Assembly: GCA_030704615.1 (NCBI GenBank)
Contig: CM060731.1
Span: 94,656,756 to 94,720,755 of the forward strand
DNA length: 64,000 nucleotides
Direction of reading: 5' to 3'
Source of the DNA: Takakia lepidozioides
Lineage: Eukaryota > Streptophyta > Takakiopsida > Takakiales > Takakiaceae
Shown in pieces: positions 8,471-18,988 of this stretch. A program made the translations under genes and the position numbers. Numbering within the stretch: the stretch's first letter is position 1; every line of letters begins with the position of its first letter. The notes below the pieces were generated by a model. The model had not been told where the DNA came from. It saw nothing but the letters and a program-made list of their open reading frames with translations, and searched no databases.

Positions 8471-10340
8471 CACCACTCTGGACTGGTTCTGTTTGGCTTC
8501 TAGTTTCAAAGTTAACTGGTCTAAGTCAGTGGGGATTCTCTCCATTCTGGACAGAACTTGGTGGCTCATATTCCTGAATGGGGTGTTGACAAAGGTTATC
8601 TTGGCTCAAGGTTGGTGATTCAACTAAACTTTTGGGCCACCTGATTGGACACAATCTCTTGCAGCAGGACAGGTTTGCCCCCAGTCTCGAAACTCTTAAG
8701 GCCAGGCTGATTTTTCGGTGCTCTGCCCAACATTGCATTGCAGGCCGCGCCTTGGTTGCCAACCGGGTTTTGTCAGCTGCTATGTGGTTCATAACTTCTG
8801 TCTGGGACCTAGGTGGTAAAATTCTTAAATCCATCAAGGCACTAATTCGTGACTTTTCGAGGGGTGCTCTGGATGCTTCAATCCCCAAACAAGCTCTGGT
8901 TTCTTGGTCGTAGTTATGTCTAAAGAAGAAGGCAGGGGGTCTTGATATCCTGGATATTGAAAAAGAAATCACAGCACTACTTGGAAAATGGATTCCTAGG
9001 GCCTTTATGCCTATGGCGGGTCCCTGGAAATTTTTGATCTGACAGAATATCCAGCGATCAATTCCTTCTTCAAGTTGATCCTGGCGCTCCAGTCTTCGTT
9101 GGCTTGTACAGGGTGGGTCCAGAAATCGCAGGCAGACTGTAGGATCGTTCGGCCTGTCATGCTATTTGGAAGGCCTGGATGAGACTAAGGGAGTATCTCT
9201 ACCAAATTCCTCCTAAGTCTTGGGCTGAGGCCATTAGACAACCATTTTGTAATCTTCAATTAGATAATGAGAGGCTTGCCTCCGGTGCTGCTAGATGGGC
9301 TAATTGGGAATTGGCAGGGTTTTCCTCGGTCATGGATGTGTGGACAGACCAGGGATTGGTAAGCAGTGACTCCTTGACAGGTAAGCTCCACTTCAATGCC
9401 ATTAACTCTGGCTGGCCCCTAATTTTTGATGCAGTAACTCAACGTTGGACCTCCACTCTAATGCCTGGCCGAGACCATTGGCAGACCCCTGCTTGGCGTG
9501 GATGTTTGGGTGGTATTCCTGTTCACATAATCTATGTTTCTTTGTTACAAGATCAAACTGCCTCGGGGGTTGGATTCGACTCCAAACCTGATCGCACCTT
9601 GTCTCTATGGGTTCCCTTTCCTGTCACATCGGTTCAACATTTGCGGTCAGAATCATGGACTCCTCTGGCACAGTCAACCCCGTGTATAATGGTGCTAGTA
9701 CCTTGTTGCAATGGGGGTCGGCCATCTCAGTATTTTGGTTCCTTAATCAACCCATCTCCCAGCAGTGGGACCCTGGTGAATGGTCTTGGTGCATTCAGGA
9801 TAGCACCAAACCTATTCTGCGAAGTTGGGGTACAAAATGCAGATTCTCAACTATCATATTTCTGATAAGTTAACTACTAAATGGGCTCCCCTCCTTGTGC
9901 CTCATGCTTCGTGGCGTCTTATCTGGTTGGATGTACGGTATAAGCAACGAGCCGCCAAGGTCTCGGCATTTCTCTAGAGACTCTGTAACAAGATCCTTCC
10001 CCTCTCCTATTTGATGTCATCTCCTGATGATATTTGCAGATCTTGCTCCATGGCCGAACCAGAGACTATGATTCACTATTTTGTCTCATGCCATTTTGCA
10101 GCCTCCATTTGGTCTAAGATTCGATCTTTCTATCAACGTTGGCAAGATTTTGATCACATAGATCCCTGCTTAATATTCGTCCTCTTCTATTTGGCACTCC
10201 TGCCAGGTTTGGAATGCGTTACGTGGGCTTGGCCTATGGTGCATTTGGAAGGCCCAATGTGCTAACATTTTTGAGCAAAGGCCTGTCTGTATTAAGTCAT
10301 CTATGAACTTGCTTTTCTTTGACTTACTAGTAGAGGGACG
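8471..10340 (+). mobile_element. LINE (non-LTR retrotransposon) 3' part, decayed
   Basis: The sequence opens in the RT thumb (LDWFCLASSFKVNWSKS, about 8488) directly against the LTR-like repeat, then continues with RFAPSLETLKARL and RALVANRVLSAAMWFITSVW (8670-8800) and KKKAGGLDILDIEKEITALL (8924-8985). Near the 3' end lies a zf-RVT type zinc-binding module: RYKQRAAKVSAFL, then DICRSCSMAEPETMIHYFVSC (about 9950-10090) with C-X2-C...H...C ligands. This is the C-terminal domain of plant LINE ORF2 proteins. RT palm motifs and ORF1 are absent (5' truncated), and stops occur throughout. Confidence 0.78.
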
Positions 10341-11299
10341 CAAACTGTGGGGGGTGTTGTTGGAAACAGTTCGCAGATGCAATGAGGAGCGGAGGGCCTC
10401 TCTCCTCTCGAAATTTGATTCCGAAAGGGGCCACCTTGGCCTGCTATGTGAAAGGCAGGGAGACGACATCTAGTGGTCACCCAGACCTCTAGTTTGACCC
10501 CAACCACTGGGCATCCCTTGCCGAATTGGAAGAGGACATCAACTGGCGCCATTGTAAGAACAGGGACTCCAAGGTCCGGGCGCATCTCAATTTCAAGCCC
10601 CTTAGAGCCAAGCGCTAGCATTTTTGGCTGCTCATTAGGTTTTGTCACTGGTAGCTTAACAATATATAGAGCTTCCTGCCCCTCTGGCAGCTCCTTATCT
10701 CGGTTTTAAGACTTAGGCACCTTAGTTGCATTTTGGGATACCTCTTTCTCTGTGTGTTCCAGTCGCTTAGGCATAGTAGGATGTCTTTTTAGATTCAAAC
10801 TGTTATGCTCACTCCAGGATCATGGCTCACTGATTCGTTCAGGGCTCCTGGGATCTAGTTTTGTAAGCCTGCCCTGGGTGGCCTGTTAGGATGGTACCCA
10901 ATCTTCCAAGATGTAAGCCTGATGGTCTTCTGTCCTAGTTATTTTTTCCAGGACACCTCTATTAACATGATATACATGGCTTCTTCCCCTATTATTTAAA
11001 AAAACAAATATAGCCAGTGCTTCAGATTGTCCCTTCAGCTCTATTATATTCACTTTTTCCAAGACACCTTCCTTTATTTGGCTCCTCTTATTCTAAAGAG
11101 GAGACCACACATGAGTGTCAAAATCGCTAAGCCCCTGTTGTGCCTTCCTTAGGTGTCACCTCCTCTCCTCTGCTTGAAAACTACCTCCATGAGGTGCCTT
11201 CTCTAGGTAAGACCTCCCTCATGTAACATCTTTGTTATTGAACAACTTATGAGAAATAAATGGATAAATTTTCAAGTTTTTTTTTTTTTTTTTTTTTCT
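10341..11299. other. LINE tail and unassigned DNA ending in a T-tract
   Basis: Continues the LINE-like C-terminal and 3' non-coding character (leucine-rich frame near 10680-10760 broken by stops). It ends in a run of about 20 T at 11278-11297. No gene was recognised. Confidence 0.4.
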
Positions 11300-11867
11300 A
11301 AAGGAAAACTGGGAGCGACAGCCCACAATTCAGGCCCTTGAGGAGGGGGAAAAATTAACCCCCTCTCATTTATCCTACAGGACGAACAATGCCCAAACAT
11401 ATCGTCAAGAACAATCCACACAAGCGTTCAAGTTTACTATGGATGAAAGTACATTCCACTATTCACAAAGAGGAGCCATACGCGACTAGCCGCTTGTTTG
11501 CCACACTGCAGATTCTCCATGTAGACTAGCTCGAGAAGAGAGGGATTGGGGATGTGTCTATTGATGTGTAAGTGGCGCATGTCAAGTAGTTGGAGGCTGG
11601 AGGAAGTCGTTTGGAGGTATTTATGTGGGTAACGTGGTGTCGTCGAGGTGTTGCACCTTGCAATGGAGCTGGCGATATAATGGAAACATTTGGAGGTTTT
11701 GTTGTGTAACGAACCTTCGAGGTGTGGATTTTTCTTCCATTGTAGCAGGAGGAGAGAGAAATCCTGGGAAATTGTGGGTGAGTGTATGTTTGTGAGAGAG
11801 CGGAAGACGAAAGTACCTGGAAGGATACGCAGAAGCGGTAAGATTAGGAAGGGGGGAGAGGACGGGG
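11300..11867. other. Upstream region of the amidase gene
   Basis: About 570 bp between the T-tract and the candidate first ATG at 11868. The part near 11740-11865 is purine-rich (GAGAGAGAAAT, GGGGGGAGAGGACGGGG), like a plant 5' leader. No clear TATA box was found. A long minus-strand frame here (11955-11437) has low-complexity composition and is not taken as a gene. Confidence 0.35.
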
Positions 11868-11990
11868 ATGGCGGAAGATGATGACGAGATGGAAAACGAG
11901 GCGTGTGTGGGTCGTTTTGGTTTTTGGCAACCACATCCGCTTTATGTGCCTCCACCGTTCTATCGCAGATTTTCTGGCCGGGTCTGTCTT
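11868..11990 (+). CDS. Candidate first exon of the amidase gene
   Basis: An ATG at 11868 opens MAEDDDEMENEACVGRFGFW followed by QPHPLYVPPPFYRRFSG, a composition unlike the surrounding repeats. The frame meets a stop near 12048. GTCTGT (about 11982) or another GT would be the donor, and the next exon could lie near 12296-12410 (KLGAKLTMEPGLHVKLQ). Neither junction is convincing, so the 5' end of the gene remains unresolved. Confidence 0.3.
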
Positions 11991-12728
11991 CTCTCTTTCA
12001 CAGCAAAGGCTCATTTCTGGCCATATCTTTCCTCTTCTGTTTTCTGAAGTTTTTGCTGGTAAGACATATAGGCTTGACTTGAGCTTTTTCGGTGTCTATC
12101 TTTTCTTTAGCCCCACAACTCGACGTTGTGCGTAATTGGAATATTTTTAGAGACGTCTGTCGGGCAGCTCCTCATTCTGCCTGTTTGTTAGGAACCCTTG
12201 CAACTGTTTGTGAGGGGATGATAGAGACGCAAACAGCGTCTTCACTGATGGACTTCGCCAATGGTGTGTTTCGTTGCAATGATGCAGGAGTATAGGTGGA
12301 AGTTAGGAGCAAAGTTGACGATGGAGCCTGGGCTGCATGTGAAGTTACAGCGAGCTCTCGCATTTCCCAATTGCTTGGGCTTGGGTTTGTTCTTCTTTTC
12401 ATCTCCGGTGGTGCTGAGTGTCATCAATGTTACCTATCCCCAGCTAGACCAACAGACAATTGCTTTCCGATATGGTCAGTCTAGTGGCTTGAAATACTGT
12501 AGTGCTGTGGCAAGGGAGAAATTTGCAGAGGCTGAAATTTCTTCTTTGTATGGAAGATGAAAGGATGTGCCAAGTACCATGCTGGAACTGAAACTGTTTC
12601 TCAAAACCAATGGCACTGCTCCAAGAGTGTAGGTGCTTATCCACACGGCATTTTGTAGGACATTAGAGTACCAATATTTGTGCAGAGGTCAAGGGGAGTT
12701 ATGAGTAACCGTTTGAGTGCTTTTGCAG

Positions 12729-15700
12729 GAGATGATGCTCGGGGGCGGTGGCAAGGGATTCCCATTTCTCTCCAAACTGGTGTGAAGATGGAGGGTTGGC
12801 TGCCTCATCAGAATCCAGAAGAAAACTCGCAATGTCTCTCTGATTCTTATGCCAGGAGCTCCCGAGCTTTTCCATATGCACGCATGAAAGTACTGAGCCC
12901 GGTCTTTGGGAAGTTTGGTGAGAAACAACCTTCCCAATCCTCTCTGCCCTTGATTCATGTCCTGACGGTTAATTGTTAGATTCTCTCCATTCTTCTCCAC
13001 TGCTGGAGCTTCCTGTCCTCTTGCATACCTTTGTTTATAGCCTAGACTTCAATATTTTGAAGTCATGATCTTCGAGGTAGGTCTGTGTGCACAGAGAGGG
13101 AGAGCATGCCACCAATTTTCCTGTTTGTAGATCGCCAAGGGGCGTGGTTGACATTTGTAGGGATAATGGTATATGAGTCTACTTCTGTGGATAACCGAGA
13201 GGGGTGGTGATACAGAAGTGAAGTGGCTTTCTCATAAGATAAGATATGAGGTAACTTTCAATGTCTATCGAGAGGTGAGATGGTGATATACACACCCCAC
13301 TCAGACTAGCTGGGGTCTGGCAGGTACAAGGAGGCAGGGGCATGGTGTGATGATTTGAAGGGGACATATCTATGGTGGGCTGTGCAGCCCTGCGCCCGGT
13401 GCTGGAGCTTCTCCCTGTCCCTGCTTTGACTGTAAAACGGCGGTTCTCCATTGGTGCTGCTAAACTCACTGTTCATGCAAAATTGGAGGTCAGTTGTCAC
13501 TTAATTTTTTCCTATTTTTCTAGAAGTATGTCTTGGTTCCCTTTTGGAACTTGCCTGTGCATCAGACAATGACCACTTATCATGTAACCTGTATGATCTT
13601 ATATGCTTTGGGATCCCTCGTCCTTTCCTTGTGATCAAGTGCTTTATTACTCTTCCCCTATCAAGACAGAAGAAGGGGAAAAAAGAAATAAGAGGAAATA
13701 CCCGTGCAGGCAATTCCTTTTCCTTCCAAATTTTTCTGCGTTCTATCTGCTCTCTTCTTTCCTTAGGATATAACACGGCCTTAAGAAAAGCAAAGGGGAA
13801 TGGCGGATCAAAGATGCAGATGGGGGACTCGATTGATGTCATTAATGGCCCACGTTGGACTTTGCAACTTCAATGGCATCCCTCAGATGTGGTGTGTTCT
13901 TAAAACTGCTATAGATCTGGCGGAAATGTCCACTTCTGAATAAATTGGATCTGCGAAGAGATTTGCATAGCCTTGCTTGTTGGAGGTCTCTTGTGTTCTA
14001 TTGTTGGTCTGTCTTGTTTCTGTGCAATTTATGTCACACAGCGTGAGAGTTATGGCAAGGTTTATTATCATAAGGCTGCTAGGCTCTAATTCTTCAGGCC
14101 TTTCCCTTCTCTGTCTCATTGTGCTTAGTGTATGTACTTGAGACTGATTTGGCAGAAAGAGTAAGTTTTTCTGGAAGCAATCACCATCTCTTAAAATAAT
14201 TGTAGCCCTCATAAATTCTATTTTGACAGTGTTGACTCTGTTGACAGGTGAGAATGGTGGTGCAGCCAGTTGAAGATGTGATCGGGTTACAATTTTCAAA
14301 ATCTGTTGAGCTCTCCCATGATTGCAAGGCTGTGCGTCTTCTTGACTTGCATTGTATCTCCAAAAATCTTGATGAAAGGCATCAAATCATAGAACAAAGT
14401 TTTCTTCTGATTCCCGTGTCATCTGTGCTTTCTGAATCATTTGTCACGGCTTCTCCCAACAAGTTTTTATATTCGGCCAAGTTCCCTGCCTGTCCAGTTA
14501 ATTATTGCATCCATGACTAAAGCTGGGGTTATGTCCAGGTGGCCACGTTTCTGTCTGCATTCCTTGCTCTGGAGGTACCCCTTTTTTTAAATTACTTACT
14601 GAAGGGTAATTAGTTGGGATAAGCTGCAGGTGGCCACAGGCATAGCAGAATTGCCATCAAAGCTATTCTTGGGTGGGGGTTCCAGACTAAGGGGCAGTTT
14701 GCCGGTTCGATTTAGAATGAAATCTCTTAAAGTTTCTCACATTTTTGGAACCAGGGTACGGGACCATCACATCTCAAACTCCAATCCATAAGAAAACAAA
14801 CTTGTGGGGTTTGTGTGGAGTCTAGAGGGGTGATATGTACCTTTGATTATAATTGGAATTAGTGATCAGAATCCGTGGCAACTTCACTGTTACATTGTAT
14901 GGGTGAGCATATTTTTTACTCTATGGATGTGGACAGGCTCCAAGAGACAACCCATTACCAACAGCTGTTTATCTGCGAGCTTCCAAGGCAATAGGAAAAA
15001 GTGATGTCATCACTGTGGTGCCTGGCCATTGGATTGATTCTAAGGGAGAACCAGGGGCGGCTGGGGAACGCGAGTTCAACCTGGAAGTATGTAGAAATAC
15101 AAAGCCTTGTCTTCCTTGTTTGACTTTATGTTGGTTGCTTCTGTATGGTTTCTTTGGTGTTGTCCACACAATTATGTTGCTAGCAATCTATGGGCCTTTA
15201 TGTTGACAGGTGGCCGATGTGTTAGAGAAGCAGATGCGGGAAAATGGGTGGGAAGTACTGCGGCCAGACCGCGCGCCCCTATCTTGCTGGAAGAATAAGA
15301 AATTCAATTGGGTTTCCAAGCAGGTGGGCTTGACCTAATATATTTCCTGTTCATGTTAAGAGTAATTGTATGGTACTCAGTGGCTTTTTGAATGGAACAT
15401 GTCAATTTTTCTGCAGCTTCAATGAGAGAGAAACTGAAGCAAGATGCATTCTCTACCTCTTACCAGGCAGGCAAACCAGTGTTCCTCTTTGCTGGAAATG
15501 TAACTTTTGTACTGTAGGTTGAAGGCTACGTGGAAAGGCTTGTGATGCAGACTCTGAAGGGCAGACCTGTGCTTGAGATTCATGGCCAGGTGGGTCTCCA
15601 ATCTACTCCTTGAATGTGCAGTGTTTATTTAGACAAAAAATTATGACCAAAAATATGATCGCCAGCTGTAATGCTCCTACCACAGGGCACAGGTTGCGAA

Positions 15701-16788
15701 CCTCAATCATACTTCCCCAAAAAGATGAAACTCTCCCATGTGGGTGACTGTATCTATCCAAAATGCCAGAAGGGTTATAGCCAACAGCATTTGTTTCCAC
15801 AGATTGAGTATTATTGAAGTCATTCCCAAATCGAAATGTCACTGCTAGTCTGTACAGTTCTTATGAAGAGTGGGACAGACAGTGAACACTCGGAATACTA
15901 CGATTCAATAATAGAACTACCAGCATTCCGCCCAAGTCTTATAAAGCTTGCCTGGGAGAGGATGGAGAGGAGTAGAGGTGGTGCTTGTTGCTCCGAGCTT
16001 TGGCACTACAAGTTGGCTCGCGGGGTACGGGAGAAGGAGACTGACATTTCCCAATGTAGCGGACAAATGCTGACTACAGGGGGCATGTACGTGGAGTTAT
16101 TGGTGATGCCAATGCAACCCTCAGTAAGGTGCGTACTTCTGTAGGATTGGCCTGTCTACTGTTTCTCACTCTTGTCTTGGTCATATTGTTGAGCAATCAA
16201 TTCAATGCAACTGTGTATCTGGATCTTTGTTTGGTCCCTCAATCATTCAAAAAGTTTGTTCCTTTGAGATCCAATTTAAAGATGACTTGTGTTGTGTTGT
16301 TATAGGTGGCTGATTTTCAAAAGGCTCGTTTCTGGGATATTTCATGGTTTTTAGGAGCTAGCAGGTGATTTTGGGCATTTTCAAATGGATTGGCGAGAGC
16401 TTGGGGTGCCTCGGCGAGGTGGTGTCATCTTAGAGAGCTTCAACTCTGATGAGGTACTAGAAACCAGGCTGGTGGGTTTAACTTGTGTATAAGTGTCATG
16501 TTACTGTTTGCTGTTTGTAGTCTGTGATAGCGAGTGTAGTAAAATGTTGGTTCTCTGTGCTTAGTGGCTCTGCATACTACCGGACCCTTCTTGTAAAGGG
16601 AAGTACTCTCAAGGCTTATTTTCCTTGATGTTGCACAGGTCCTGCAGATGGCACCCTGGCACCGCACATGGGCTGTTAGAAGACTTGCCAATCGCATAGT
16701 GGCCTGTATTGAGCGTGCCAGCTCTGCAAATCGCACATTAAGAGGCCTCTTAGTAGATCTAGGGTCGGATGCTGACTCGCTCCCTTAG
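12729..16788 (+). CDS. Cyanobacterial-type N-acetylmuramoyl-L-alanine amidase-like protein, spliced
   Basis: I derived exons with GT-AG borders: 12729-12917, 13388-13488 (phase 1 join), about 13820-13891, 14248-14331, 14937-15086, 15210-15323, about 15417-15466, 15518-15589, 16060-16128, 16355-16453 and 16639-16788 (TAG stop). Most are in phase 0. The C-terminal half has the Amidase_3 zinc-hydrolase pattern: ITVVPGHW (zinc His), GAAGEREFNLE (zinc Glu), PVLEIHGQ (third ligand) and GVILESFNSDE (catalytic Glu). This fold cleaves the MurNAc-L-Ala bond of peptidoglycan; related cyanobacterial proteins suggest plastid ancestry. The upstream exons (GRWQGIPISLQTGVKMEGW, VKRRFSIGAAKLTVHAKLE) look beta-rich and I recognise no domain. 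One exon looks damaged (15417-15517). Function in the plant, and whether peptidoglycan is the substrate, are inferred. Confidence 0.72.
15417..15517 (+). other. Problem exon and very short intron in the amidase gene
   Basis: After acceptor CTGCAG at 15416, the frame expected from the previous exon gives a stop, while the next frame gives MREKLKQDAFSTSYQ, which fits the protein. A single missing base would explain it. The following intron would be only about 51 bp with a GC donor (CCAG|GCAGGC) before the acceptor TAG at 15517. Either the gene is decaying, the donor is elsewhere, or the sequence has an error. Confidence 0.45.
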
Positions 16789-17599
16789 GAGCCTGAGCCA
16801 TGGCTTTCCTACAGGCCAATCATTCTGCCGTTTTTTTTTGGTTTGGATACTGTTTTTGCGGGAAATAGTGAAGAGATTCCCTTACCACAGTGTATATTAG
16901 TCACACGTCCATGATTTTATATTCCCCTACACATTTGTTTCCGCCAGGAACCTCCACAGGGAAGAACGGTTAGTAATGTTAGCGTCTTAAAACTCTGTTC
17001 ATGTCATATCGCAAGTTGTGGCAAGCAGCCTGAAGCTGCATTGCTTCAGCTCAGGGTGAATCAACATCGGGGCTATGGAAACCCAAACAATTCATTCAGG
17101 GCAGGGCAGGTGGGCAGAGAGGGTGTGGTCGATGGTATGGAATACCACAAAGGCCAAAACAGCAGCTAGCCCTGCATACGAAAAGCCTGGGCCAATATAT
17201 TCAAGCCCAGGCTTAATCCCTAATATCCCAAGCTTCTAAAAAAAACTGGAAAAGAAATGGAACATCCACCTACATGAAGGGCCTTATCTACTAGAAAACT
17301 AACATTAGGGTAAATTGGTTGAAAGGTGAGATACTTGAGGACCCTTCACACTTGCTGTTACCAGTGTAAAATAGGTTATCATTACCGACCTAATTTTATC
17401 ACCTTGACATAATTTTTAGGATGCTAGTGCCAAGTTTTTGTTGACAGAAGGCCACGTTGACAAGTTCTGGCTAAACCCTAATATATTTTAGCCAAAAATT
17501 CACATTATTTTTAGCCAAATAACTATAATGTTAATAGTTGAATTATTGAAGGGGAAGAAAAGTTAAATCTCAAAGGGTGCCATACGGCCTCAACAATCA
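16789..17599. other. Intergenic DNA, 3' of the amidase gene
   Basis: AT-rich sequence. I saw no coding signal, RNA gene or clear repeat boundary. The 3' UTR of the amidase probably occupies the first few hundred bases. Confidence 0.45.
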
Positions 17600-18000
17600 A
17601 CCATGACCAAGAAGAAAAACCCTAACATATTTTTTACATTTATTCTAATGATCCCTTAGAGCCAATGTAAGGATCTCTTAAATTGAAAAAAAAAAATTAA
17701 ATTGCTATTTACGTTTGTTGTAAGGATCCCTTATAGCGTTCTAAGCCTCTCTAAGGATTTCATAGAGCGGGAAAACAAATCGGTCAAATCGGTCAACCAT
17801 GACGAAGAAGGTAAACCTTAACATATTTTTTACATTTATTCTAACGATTCCTTAATATCCTTAGAGCCAATGTAAGGATTTGTTAGATTGGGAAAATAGA
17901 AAAAGCTAAATTGCTATTTATATTCGCTCTAAGAATCCTTTAAAGCCGCTCTAGGGGTTTTTTAGAATGGAAAAACAGAAAAACTAATTTGTGATTTTAC
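17600..18000. repeat. Two tandem units of about 195 bp upstream of the chromodomain LINE
   Basis: ACATATTTTTTACATTTATT followed by CTAA-GAT-CCTTA and AGAGCCAATGTAAGGAT occurs at about 17625 and again at about 17820. Each is followed by a similar AAATTGCTATTTA and a CTCTAAGAAT/CTCTAAGGAT segment. The position just before the LINE coding region suggests 5' UTR monomers, as known for some LINE families. Confidence 0.55.
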
Positions 18001-18296
18001 TCTAGCCCCAACCCCCACCCCTCAGCCCCGAATCTTCTCCCCGCTACCACAACGCAACATTGCTGCATTCCAAAATCACTTCCAACCAACTGCCTCAATC
18101 CTCACGCTTAAACTCTCGCACATCCTTTCTGACACTAACCTATCGCACTCTCCTGAGGCCACATGAGCCTGAGCAAGAAATATTACTAGAAAAACAAGCA
18201 TGAGGAGAGAAGCAAACTAGCAAAAAATTCTAGAAGCTTGAGTGAATGCAGAGCGCACACTATCATCCTTAATACAAGAAATGACAAAAAGCGTCA

Positions 18297-18962
18297 TTGC
18301 CACATGTTCTGCCCCCCTTGACATTTGTCAAAACACCCGTTCCAAACAAAATGGTGGTTACCTTACCAGATCACAAAAACGTGCTTGGAACTCCCACCTC
18401 AACATTTCACAACACCGTTCGTCAGGCTCTCACTATCGTACCCAACTCGTCACTACCCTCACTTTATAATAACTGGAGCTCTGACCCCCGCATCACCAGC
18501 CTAAATACCCTCTCTGACTGCCGTGCCCTCATGCCTCCCCCTGAAGACCCTGCCACCCTCCCCACCTGGATTGCTGCCCTATCCAAACTTGGCAGAGAAT
18601 CCAAAAAAGTAGCCTACATAACCAAACAAAAAGCTATGGACAATCACAAAAAACTTGTTGCCTCCTTCAACCAGCTACTACATGACCATCCCAAAAAAGC
18701 TCACAAAGCCATTTTCAATCCTGCACTAAACCCTCCCATTGACTGCCTCAAGCATAGGCTTGGCCACTTATTAACTAAACTTGATGACATCAAGAACGAG
18801 ATATGGATCCAAGCTTCAGTCTCATACACGCCCACTACCACCAACTGTTTACACCCAAACCATCACAACCAAAATTGCATGTGTAAAGTCAAGCACTATC
18901 CGTGGCATGATCTAGACGGTTTTACACTAGACCGACAAGGCTCCCCCTCCCATCACATCTAG
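18297..18962 (+). pseudogene. LINE ORF2 region upstream of RT
   Basis: This open frame carries SKLGRESKKVAYITKQKAMD and LVASFNQLLHDHPKKAHKAI, a basic helical stretch, and a Cys/His-rich tail, NCLHPNHHNQNCMCKVKHYP then WHDLDGFTLDRQG. It resembles the linker between endonuclease and RT in LINE ORF2 proteins. No endonuclease motifs were recognised upstream. The frame ends at TAG 18960 and is offset from the RT frame that follows, so a frameshift separates them. Confidence 0.55.
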
Positions 18963-18988
18963 GACCTCTTTACAATTAACCTATATGA

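Noticed and set aside
11437-11955. 172-codon minus-strand frame
   Set aside because: It is antisense to the amidase upstream region and candidate first exon, low-complexity, with no recognised domain.
15836-16144. 102-codon plus-strand frame as a gene
   Set aside because: It lies in the intron 15590-16059 and overlaps the amidase exon 16060-16128 in a different frame.
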